Assembly (NCBI RefSeq): GCF_020740795.1 | Contig: NC_067312.1 | Coordinates: 66,732,905 to 66,796,904 of the forward strand | Direction: 5' to 3' | Length of the DNA stretch: 64,000 nt | DNA from: Apus apus | Taxonomy: Eukaryota; Chordata; Aves; Apodiformes; Apodidae | Shown: piece by piece, positions 48,301 to 60,300 of the stretch | How positions within the stretch are numbered: position 1 is the first letter of the stretch | Layout of the letters: every line of letters begins with the position of its first letter | Translations under genes and position numbers: made by a program | The notes under the pieces: generated by a model | Told to the model about the DNA's origin: nothing | Databases searched by the model: none | What the model saw: only the letters and a program-made list of their open reading frames with translations

Positions 48301-51300
48301 AAATCCAGGGATAGGACAAACTTGTGTAAAGAAAGAGAATGATGATGCTATCAGCAAATTATTAAAGTGAGTAATGGTTGAAGACAAGTGGTTGGCAGTG
48401 AGCTGCTTAGTTTTGCTGTGGAAAAGCAACTGTCTAGCTGGAGACTGATTCTAAAGCTTTTGGCAGGTGGTGGGATGGCATGTCTGCTTCATTCTTCCTC
48501 CATCTGCTGAGGCAAAAAACAGTTGGCTTCCTATTTAGGAGTAGTCCCATAGAGGGAAGCTGTGACTTCTGTTACGTATCTTTGTGTGGCTAGTGATTTA
48601 ATCACCTATATTAGGTGTAAGCTTGGAGAAGATACTTATTATGCAAGGCCTCCTAGGCTGGGTTTTGAATCATGCTAGAACAAAACCTCCTTATGTACAC
48701 TGCTTAAAAGATGCAGCTCTGTTGTGAGTGTTAAATTTTGGTTCATCCCTTTTGAACTGAACATCCAAATGGAAAGGATTGGCATGGTAAAGAGATCAAT
48801 AAAGTAATACGGAAATACTATCTGAATGGAAGAGGGAGAATAAGCAAGGGGACGAGTGAAGATTAAGAGAAAGGTAACACAGAGCTAAGACATCGGTAAC
48901 ACAGAAATCAAGTGAAACCAGGAAGCAGGACTGGCATGTGAAATGGAGTGGGTGACAGATTCCAGTTATGCTGAGAATCACAAAGTTCAGCTTCTCAGGA
49001 ACTGGTTACAATTTGGTACCTGAAATACTGTTTCAGTGTGTTTACTACTCAACCAACCCTTCTGGTGAGCTACAGCTTTAAAAATCAACAAAAAAAACCC
49101 CCAAAATTATAATTATCTACGGCTACTTGTGGCACAGGTAATTGCCAGTCCGATTGAGCTGTCAAGATAAACACATTTTCATGTGATTAGCTGGTCAAAT
49201 AACTAGGTATATGCATGTTGATTGCAGTGTTTAAACAAAAAAGCTTATGACTATTCAGGAAAAAACCTTCTGGAATTAGTTTGTAGTAATAACTTTGTAA
49301 CAGGTTGGCTGTCTTTGCTTTATATATATTGGGAATGTCTCTCAGGAAGCAAGAATGAATTTTTGTATGCAGGCAGTTTGTCTTAAAACATTATTTTGAG
49401 TGTATCAATACAGAAATGCTTCTATAGGTACATCCTTCATCTACTCAGCATAGTGTTCTGAAGTCTGTCTGGAAAATACAGCCATTCTGATACATGACAA
49501 CTAACACAGTGTCATTTGAGCTGTTGTATGTGGTGCTCTGGAAGTATGGGTTATGTGTCAGTGGTCTGCATAAGCAAGTAAGTAAGGCAAAACACTTTCA
49601 TGTGTAGACTTAAAATTGCTATGCAAAGCTCCAGAAATTACAAGGGAGGGGAAAGAGTTGAAAACTACTTGTACAAAATTAACATCTGGACAGTTTGCAC
49701 AAGTCTTTGCATATCAAGGCCTCAGGTCATTCCAGTAAGTTAAGCTGAATGTCATGGTGACCTTAACCAAAAAGACAGGCAGTCCCTGAAGTGCCTTTAT
49801 GATAAAGAAAGCCATCAGCTGTGTGTAGCTTATGTACCCCCTGCATTCAGAGAAAGAACAGGGAGGGCAAATGGGTCAGTAGGTAAAAGTATTTTGGCCC
49901 AAATTTATCAGTTTTTTGCACTTATAATATATGTAGACGTCTCTCTGAAAAATTACTTACCTAATTTGATTAAGCACAAGAGATAATTTGGGAACACATT
50001 GCTGAGCAAGTGGTTACAGTGACATTTTTGGAAGACTGATGCACTTGACATAATCAAAATGTAACTGAAAAATGTGTACGTAATGTGTACACCAAAGTGT
50101 ACTTAATTAGGTTTGTATTGTGAAACAACTTTTTAATTAATTTTTTTTATTAAGACTGTTTCTTTCTTTAGGTGAAGGCATTGAAAGAGAAGATTGAATC
50201 AGAAAGGGGGAAAGATGCTTTTCCAGTAGCTGGCCAAAAGCTAATTTATGCAGGTAATGGATATTCTGAAAATACTGAATTTACTTCATTTTTTTCTGTC
50301 CTTTGACTTTGGTATGAATGTTAAGTCATCTAAAGGTTATAAGTACTGAAGTAGAAATAGGTTAAAACCAAACCAAAACCAAAACCAAAACAAATGAATA
50401 ACAAATCTTGTAGTCCTAAGTGGGAAATGCTAGGTGAAGTAGAAACAGCTTTTGTTACAAGAAATGAGGATTTAAGCAGATGACATGTTATGGGTAACTC
50501 TCATCTTTTGTTCAGTCTATGCTGTGTGTAGCTGAAGCATTCATATATGTATCTCATTTAAAAATTGGGTTATTTCTTTTGTATTTATGAAAGAAACCCT
50601 CTACCAAATCCTTACTGTACAATCTTTACATTACTTTAAAGTCATTTGCAACCTACTATGTGCTAGCAAAAAGCAGGCTAATGTCAGAGAAAGACATGAA
50701 CTTAATTTATTTGAGCTAACGTGGTTTGATTTTTTTCTGGCAATATTGTTTTACTGTTTTCTACCTGGCTGATTCAGTCTGGCACTAATACAGAGATCCA
50801 GTTTTCTGTTCTCTCTTCAGGTTGGAATTTAAAAAGTTCTTTTTCAGTAGCACATCTGGGGCTTTTTCCTCTGAAACCGTGAAAGAAATACTAGTCTTTT
50901 TACTTCTTCAGTATATTGCTTTGTAAATAGTATTGTTTTTCTACTTCTAATAAGCTAAAGCCACAATGGAAAGATGCTAATGAGAGAGAAGTCAGAAGCC
51001 TCCCTGTGTTTGTATAGACTCTTCACTATGTTTCTTAGCAAATTTCATGTCCCTTCAGTGAAGATAATGCACACAAAGAACATGAAGGTGAAAGTTGCAT
51101 GTATAATAAATATATATGAACAAGGTGGAAAGTCTTGTGCAGTATGCATAGCTGCATGATACTCTTAATACTATATTTCTATAACTAAAAAAATAAAGGG
51201 TTGCATAAGATTATATGAATTGCGACTTGAGTGTTTTCATAAGCCAGAATTTATCTACAGTGTTGTATGATCCTCACAAACATTGAGAAAATGTGGGAAG

Positions 51301-54300
51301 AAAAGATTTAGAATAGAAAATCATCCAAAAAATGATTGCTTTTACTTGGACAAGAGATACAAGAGTGTATTGTTGGCATTTTTACTGTGATTAAAATGAG
51401 CCTTAGATTATTTGGAAAAGCAGAGTCATATGCTGATTGAACCTGGTTAAAAGTATACAAATTGTTACTAAAAATGCTTTTTTAAAGAAGGTTATAATAA
51501 TCAGCAGCGAGGTAGATCAGTTGTGTTGTGTTAAGGTAAAATCTGGAAACCCTGTGAGTGGTGTGTCCTGGGAAGACCCAGGACAAAAGTGCCCCAAAGT
51601 GTCTACAAACCAGAAAACTGTGGGTAAGCCTGTGTGTGCTCTGAGTCAGATGCTGCACCAAGTACTAACTACTGCTATATTGCATATAATACATTCTTGA
51701 GCATTTGACCTGCAAGACTGGTTGAACCGGTAGAGAGTAGGACAGTGCCACATGCTTTGTGTTCCAAGTGCCATAATGTCTATGTTTTGCTCAATTTCTT
51801 TGCAGTGAAGCATCAAAAGTGTAACAAACACGTTTTCTGATTTTGTCTGATTTTTTTTTTTTTTTAATCCCTTAGTCAAGGTAGCAGAATATGGAATGGT
51901 TTTAGCTTTTTCTAATTCTCTAGCCTTCTTTTAAGAAGAAATTGTTCAAGTTGCGAAGTCACAAACTTGTAAAATGTAGATAAACTTAGTGTGGCAGGGA
52001 ACTGTAGATAGTTTACTACATCTGAAGGGCAGTCAGAAAATAAGCAGGAATAAATTTTCTTACTGTGTATAGAGTGTGTAAGCAGGCATAAGTTATTCAT
52101 TTAAGCTTATTTATGCTAAAGCCTTTTTACCTGTCTTAAAGGTCCAATAAATATTTCTCTAGATTAAAAGCTTCTGTTTTAAATTATTTGTAGCATCTTC
52201 GACTCTTACGGCAACAGAGTTCAAGATTAGCAGTACTGCGGACATCATAAGAGGAAAATTACTTGTAACTCTACTGCCAAAGTTTACCAGCCAAAACACT
52301 TTTAAGAGGGCTAATAGTGTTTATAAATCTGCTTAAAACATGTTTTTTGTGTTTATATGAGGGAATCCCAGGGCAATCTAGTGATTTGTTAAATAACTTC
52401 TTAATTTGCATCTGTTTTATTTGCCAGGTAAAATCCTTAATGATGATACTGCTCTTAAGGAATACAAAATAGATGAGAACAACTTTGTTGTGGTTATGGT
52501 GACAAAAGTAAGTAGTCCTTATTTTTGAAAAGGAGATTGCTTTCATTTAATTGTTTTGTTTTGTATTTTCATTGTGATGAGTGATTGTATACACCTGTCC
52601 TTAAAACCAGTGGAATTCGATAATTTGGAAAGTTTTGGTCTAAAGTAAAAAAAATAAATAAAAATGCTTGGGTGAAGAGATACCAAGTATTGCTTCATAG
52701 TCCTAGTTTGTCTATGATGATTGTTATTGCTGTTCTGTGCAGGGTATTTACATCAGAGAAAAAAGTTGCCATTGGCTGACTTAACTGTTTCTTCTTTCTT
52801 GTCTCGGTGTTATTTTTCCAGTGATACTATTAAAAGGGGAAGATAGGTAGTTTGTTACTGAATCCTCTATACAGAAAACAGATGCAGATGGGATTTCATA
52901 GTACAGCTTTCATTTTGTTGGTATCAGAAGAAACACAGACCTTCATGCATTGCAAAATGCAATGCTTTATTATTTTAAAGGACCTGTGTTTCATATTTGG
53001 GCACTTCTTCAGTTTTATGATCTTTTGTTAACTCTATAAGCTTAGTTCACTTTCCTTGATACTTTCCTGGATAAGACATGCCCTGTCACTTAGGCACAGC
53101 CACTAGCTTTGCCTGAGGCTCAGATGTGTTTCAGTGTTTTTCTTTGACTGCTTCTTAAAATGTTATTGATTGTGCCCATTATTTTGGAACATATTCATTC
53201 TCAGTCTCTCCTGTCCTTTCAGACAAAGGAGGAAATAAATTTTTCCTAGTTTAAGTAAACATTGTCTGAAAGTGATTCACCTTGAATAAGTAGTTATGTT
53301 TTGTTAAAGGTCACCTATTTCCCTTGGTAAGGCAGAGATGGGGGTCAGCTTTGTCAGTCCCTAAAGATATTAATAGGTAAGGGACTACAGTGATACAGCT
53401 TTCAGAAAGGTAATTCTTTACCTTAGCTTGAAAGTACATGCACTCTGAAAAGTGTAATTTCTATGTAGTAGGATTAATATGGCATCCAAGCAAGATCCAT
53501 GTTTCCAATAGAGATGTAAAGATTGAATTACAATTATATGCAAATATTGCCACTATAAATTTGTTGCTGTAGATTTGGGAGTCCTTGTTTTGCTACAATT
53601 TTGGTGCTCACTGAGTATTGCTTTGGATGTGAAGAGTGCACAAGTAAAATTTGTTGCAGGTTAAGTTAAATATTTTGCATCTCATTTTCCAGCAAATAGC
53701 ATTCATAATGAAATGTAATTTCTGTCTTAATCAATCTTTTTTTCCATATATGAGTGGTGAAAAAACTGTTATGCTTGTCAGATATCTTTTGACAGCTGTT
53801 TTAGTTTCTTCTGAAAAATGTGCTTTTGGAAAACACATGGTTGTTTTTACATTTAAAGTATTGCTGTCTATAAATATTTAGAACTTTGCATTTCACTTTG
53901 CACTCAAATTATGTCACTGCTCAGGTGTCTAGGCACTTCAGTGACACGATCAGTTGCCTGTTTAAACGCAATGAAGGCATTATAGATTTAATGTCTTGTA
54001 ATGATGTAATATTATGCTTGACGTTGAGGCAGCAATGTCACAGAAATGGTCTTAACAGAACCTAATCAATGTGTTCTCTACAGCCCAAAGCAGCAGCAGG
54101 AGCAACTCAGCAATCCAGTGCTACTACCACTGTTAGCTCAACAGCTGCAGCTCCTGCACCAGTCACTGCACCAAACCCTTCTGCTTCCCCTGTGCCAGCT
54201 CCTGTCCTTCCACCACCAGCACCAGATGCAGTTGCTTGTGAATCTGCACCTGTGAGTGCTCCTAAAGAAGACAAGCCAGCAGAAAAACCACATGAGGCAT

Positions 54301-57300
54301 CAGCTGCTGTCAGCCCATCATCAACTGACAGGTATGAAAGAGCCTCCAAAAATGGCTTCTCTGTCCATTTCTGTTCTTTCTCGTTTTGATTTTAAGTTGA
54401 ACTTTCCACTACAGTGTTAAGCCCTACCATTTTCTCAGCTCTACGTAATCTTTCTTAATGGTAGCCTCAGTCTCTGGCTTAAGTATATTACTGATGGTAA
54501 GAAGTGCCCCTCCCTCCTTACACTTTCTCCTATGGGAAGTGTGGTCTTCAAACTTAACTATGGAGTGGAGAGTTAAATGACACAGGACTTGTGGTTCCCT
54601 TAGGCATTTGAGTTAGAGTAGCACAAGTTTTATTTTCAGACTAAGGATATTCACCTGCATGGGAAGCTACTGTGCACAAAGCTCTTTAAGACTTTAGAGG
54701 TATGTGTCTTGTCCTGTTGAGAGACCTCTGTGTTTTGAATTATTTTGGTTAAACAATAAGTTCTTTATTGCTGTAGGACTCTCTTAATTTCTGGAAAGCG
54801 CTTTTTCTTTCATGTTTTAGGATATAGTATTGCTTTTAATCAGGTCATGTTTTAAAACTGTTAGCTTATTTGTTCTGAATGTTCTTTGGCCCATCTGCAG
54901 GTAGTTGTGGGCATTGTGATAGCTTTTAACCTTGATTCTCTACATTTAGAAAATAGAAAGGAAGTTGGAGGTTTCATCACTGTTGTGTACTATAGCCTTT
55001 TTTTTGCTCATTTTATGTTACTTAAGTATTGCATGGGAAAAAAAAGGTTTTAGCTGTAATGTAATGGCCCTTGAACTGCTGGCTAACTTCAAATCTTTTT
55101 TTGATACACTGATTTAAAATTATTTGTGTTATGTATGTGAACATTGGTGCACAAGAAAATATCTTTTGAAGTGGTTGTATTTAAGCATGATCAAATATTG
55201 ATCTGATTATAAGGGCACAAAACTTGCAATTGCCTAATATCTTGGAAATGCCATCACAAGTTTCTTGCAATAAATACTCTAATTGATTACTTAATTTTGC
55301 AATTCTGAGAAATGGGCATATTTTTGAAGTGGAATACAAATGAGGCTTCATTTATCAGTTGAATATTTTTTTATTTATGTCAATGGGTGGGGTTTTCTGC
55401 TGAGTTTGTCCAGCAGGTTCAAAGATTGGATGAAGTCTTTAATACTGAAACAGTGCTTTCCAACTTTTCCATGTGCAGATTTTAGTGTTGTAAAACTGCA
55501 GTAAGGGAGCCTCAATGTACATAGTTAACAGGAAGCAAGAGAATAATTCAATGAATGCTTTGTAATTATCACCTGCCTTGATTTTAGTGAGTGCTGCTTG
55601 TTTCTGATTTGCTTTAGAAGTTAAATTACTAAGGCTGGTGAAGATTTATTGAGTTGTGTCTAGGCAAGCTGATGTCCTGTTTCACCTCTGATCTTTTTCA
55701 TTTGTAAATCTTACTAGTGATAGATACTAGTGAAGCATTCTTGTTAGAAGAAATTTTTTCTTACATAAATGCATCTCTGTAAATGCCTTGTCTGATTTTT
55801 AATGGCATCTTCTGAAAACTGCATCAGATTAATCTGATGATCTTTCACTTGCTGATGGGAGTTGCTGACTCTGGAAGTCTGATAGATGCAGGGCTGCTGC
55901 AGCTCCATGTCCTCAAGTCTATCACGTATCAAGATTTTCAGTACATACACACAGTATGTGTGTATGGCTGGCAGCATAGGTCAACACAGGCAGAAAAAAA
56001 CAGCACTCAAGCAACCTTTACAGCACCAGCAGTTACATCCTGTTCCCCTCTTGCTATTCAGGACTCAGGGCAAAATCCACTAGTGCAAAATACATATGTA
56101 CAGAGAGACAAATGAACAATACGGATTTCTCCAGTAGCTGACCTTGGTCTTCCGGTAGCCAGCCCCCTAGATCTCCCAGTCTCCCAGGTTTTTGGTACCT
56201 GGGCATATGACTGCCTGAACACTGTAACCCTGCTCCAGTTGTTGATACCCAGATTCCCTTCACATGCATCTATGTGTTTACATACAGAGGATCCATCCAG
56301 GAACTGGATGTAGACACGAAGGGAACCTGGTAGCTAGTTCCTACGTCTCCTGGTTTCCCAGTCACCTAATTTCATGGACACACTAGCTGACCAAGGCATA
56401 TGACCTTACCAGCAGCTGACTTCCAGACAACTTCTCGGATCCTCTGGTCTCTCCAGCAGCTGGCTCTGGCTTACAACCATGCAATATTCACTTTTCAAGC
56501 TTGATGCTTGCCTGTGATTGCGCACAATCTAGTGTATACATCCACACAGAACAGGCATACACTCTAGTCTGTTCAGCTGCTGACATGCCAGGTGCATGGA
56601 AAGCTGTAGGCCATTCTGCAGCTGCTGGCAGAGAGATTTCCAGTGTCTGGTCTCTGCAGTTGCTGGCTCCACAGGTGTGTGTGTATATCCCCTGCAGTCA
56701 TGATTTCCTGTCCAGATGTGGGCACTTAAGACTTCCATACACACACGTGCATGTAGAATAGAGAGGTTGCCCCCCAGCATGAAAAATATTTAGAAATGGA
56801 GTTCAATTAGAAGGCAGGCTGGGCGGGTGATCAGGTGCAGGGCTTCGCCAGACAAGTGCTGTGTACATGTGACTGGCCCTTCTACTCCTTTTTGCTTCCT
56901 TTACACATGCTTTTCATCTACAGGGTGCCTTGATGCTTCCCTTTCCTTGCCTTTCATTCTTCCCCTAGATATCCCGTAGTAAGTCTTGCACAATCCCAAA
57001 ACACTTTTTCCTGGCACCGTGCAGTGAGTCATACCACCCTGTAGGCAGGAATAGCCTTGTTCTGTAAAGAGACCTGGAGAGCAACTCCTGTTGGCCAAAC
57101 AGGGCTGTTACTCAGAGACTAAGGGGCTGGTGATTTAAGTTGCTGCCCTGGAAGGAGCTGCAAAGGGGTACCTTTGGCTCTGACTGAGTTAACTGGAGTT
57201 CCTCTGCCGGGTCTTGTGCCTCTGTGTTCCTTGGTGTTCATGGAGGTAAGCCCTTAATAATGTAATTTAACAGCTTTCTTAACTGGAGATGGAGTGATTG

Positions 57301-60300
57301 CAAATGTTAGCAGTTTACATTCCTAGGAAAGTAGGATACTGAGATTTTAGTGCTTGCCTCCATGAGTCCTCATTGAGGTCAAACTAGACAATGGGGAAGC
57401 AGATGCTGTGTGCTTTTGAAAATCCAACTTGTTCTCCCACCCTTTAAAGCATTTTAGCAAGCAGATGACCACCCTGAGCAGATGGGCAACTGCCAACTAT
57501 TGGGGGGTAGGGGGGGAAGGTTGACCTTTAAGTATTAAAAATTATAGTATTTAAGGTTCGTAAAATGTGGTCTCATATAAGATGAAGAGAGCTCTCTGGA
57601 GGGCTTTGTTTTTTTAGAAAAAAAATGGGCTATTAGAGTTACAGCTGCTGCTGCTTTTTTAAGAAAACAGGAAGTTTCCAAAGTTTTGTAATTACCATTG
57701 CACTTGTCTTCATCTTACAGTACAACAGGTGATACATCTCGATCAAATCTTTTTGAGGATGCTATAAGTGCACTTGGTAAGTGGAGTGTTTTTTTAATGT
57801 AGACATTCTTTTGGTGCAGCAGAAACAAATGACGGATTAGCAGATGTTGACGTTCTCTTCTCTATCTGTCATTGTTAAAGTTATCATCACAGTACTCTTC
57901 TCTAAGACCTGATAGTTGGTATCTTAGAACCAGCATCAATAACTTCTTTACTGAAGAATATTTCACTTCATGATTTTTTGTTGTGTAAAAGGAAGATTCT
58001 TAATCCTGTTTTTTTTTCCCCATTTGCCTTAATTTCTCTTCTATACTATTCAGTTTGAAGTGCCTTGAATAGAAGACTGGACATGAATATGTATATGCTT
58101 TCCACCTTTACTTCCCAGTGTGCAGGTCTGATAAAACTACTACTGTTATTATTCTCTTGTTCCAGCCTTGATAGTACTGTCTTTTGACACATTTAGATTA
58201 GATAAATTCACCAAATCTGGTGCTCTCTGGGTTGAGGAGTGAATGCCTCCATATACTTGCAGTCAATTCACTTTTCTTTTAACAGTGTAAATGTCTTTGT
58301 TTCAAAGTGGAATAAACAGGGTAAAAACAGTGGAAAGTTGTGCCCTGCATTCATGCAGATTATGGTAGCTGGGAAATTACTTGGTAAACCCACAACCCTC
58401 CTACTTCAATTTTTTGGAGGTTTTTTTTTTAAAAAAAATTATTTTTAGAGTGTAACAAATTAAGGCACAGAAGCAAGGGAGTGGTGGGTTTTTGATTCTG
58501 TTGTATCTCTGTAAACGTTAAGATACAATTTGGTACAAAAAGTTAAACCAATTCCAGAGTTTTGCTTACATTTTTGTGTAGGGCTATGTGGTTGTATTGG
58601 GGGCAGGTGTTGTGATTAAGCAGCCCACAGTGATTCAGGAGCAGTAGTTGGTGGTAGCCACCAGGTTTAGTCTGTCTAACTGCATCTTAGGTCTTACGGC
58701 ATACTGATTTAGGCTGAAGAAATGTATGACTGAAATACCTAATAGATGCTGTAGGAGACAACCAGTAGAGTTCTGTTACATTTTTTTTAAGTGACTGCTT
58801 CTACCGAAGTTGCTGCAGACTTCATTAACCATTTGCTATACCTTTGTACTGAGATGTGGTCATCACAAATACTCATGTTAACAATAGTGACTAAAAAGTT
58901 TAATTAAGCTAGTGGTCTTGATTCAGTTATATTCAGAATTGAAAATAAAATAAAATAAAATAAATCTCTTTTCCATGTAGCAGGAGAACATCACCTCACT
59001 ATCCATTTTATATCTAAGTTCTTTGATTATTACCTGATACAGTAAGCCCACATGTCCCTAACAGTTTGGAAATAACAGACATTGAGTGTAATTTCCTGGA
59101 TAACCATCCTGCAAGGGCTATATGACAAAAAAACTATCAAATGCAATAGGCATGAACTCTGTGGTTCTTTTTCTTTAGAAACTGTCTTGAAAGGAATTTG
59201 CTTGCACAAATTCCTATAGTATGTTTTTACATCCTTAGTAAGTGTCCCAGGCAAGTTCTTAACCTTGTCTTCTCAATTACATTGTCTGAAGATCATTAAC
59301 TTCTGTTCAAAGACAAGGATTGGTTTCTACTGAATTGCTTTTGTCTTCAGTTAGATACATTGCCTGAAAACTGATGTGGCTTTGTGTGGTACATGCAGTT
59401 CATGTGCAATGAAGTCTTTCACTGAAGCAGCCTAAGCTTTCTTTAGGGCAAGAATTTTTCTAGACAACATTTATTGTGGGGAGTGTGATCAAGTGGATTT
59501 GAAAGTTAATCCAACTATAAAATGTTACTAGAAATACAAAAGCAAAGAGCAGAATCAGTTCTGCATTGACCTCTGAAACACTGCAAGTATCACTATGTAG
59601 AGACAGGCCTGACTACATAACGAAATTGCTAGTGTGCAATTAATTTATTATTATTCTTGTGCTTCCTTTTGCATCACTTGTTTAAGTAGAATGTATATGG
59701 AGTACATGTGCCTAAATTTGCTGTAGTTCTGTTTCCTTCTTTGGCTTTTAATTATGGCTTCTGTAGCAGTCTGTCCAGAGCAAGTCAGCCTTCTTGCTTC
59801 TTTTTTTTTTCTGTACCAAATCTCTTATTCTATTCTAGTCTCTACCGAACTTATATTGAAAGAGTAGTACAGAAGTGTTTAAGAATTAACTAATTAGATC
59901 ACAAGGTGTTCTGTTTTCTGTTTACTTTGATTAGTTTGTTAGCAATGGTAAGGGTAAAGTAATGCTGTGTAAGAAAGGCCGTGGAGCAGTAAGTTAATCG
60001 AAATCACTGTGTTGAGACAATTGTTGGCTTGGTTTTTTTTGCTTCTCTGAAGATATGTACAGAAATATGTGTATTTAGAGCAAAGCAGAGGTGATTTTTT
60101 TTTTTAATCGTTGAAAAAAATTCAAGTAGATGTAAAATGATTGATCTTATGAAGACATGAACTGACCATTCCTTGAACTCAGGTTGGCACTATTTTTTAG
60201 AAGTCTGAACACTAAATACTAAAATCAGTCAAGGGTAGTAAATCCATTAGTTATTCCTAGGTAATGCACAAGTACCCTTGTGCTAAGGATGTTTTATTAT

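Larger units (their letters stand above)
36321..50171 (+). other. RAD23B: RAD23B intron 1
   Basis: A 13.85-kb intron. The first 300 bp remain CpG-island sequence; the rest is AT-rich without long open frames. I see no CR1 copy in it. It carries a diverged pair of about 70-bp repeats (46990-47060, 47659-47730) and scattered short homopolymer runs. No internal gene or RNA is supported. Confidence 0.85.

Noticed and set aside
50974-51159. 61-codon frame in intron 2
   Set aside because: No similarity I recognise and no splice signals placing it in RAD23B; consistent with chance.
54107-54349. 80-codon minus-strand frame
   Set aside because: It is the antisense shadow of RAD23B exon 4, whose biased codon composition keeps the reverse frame open.
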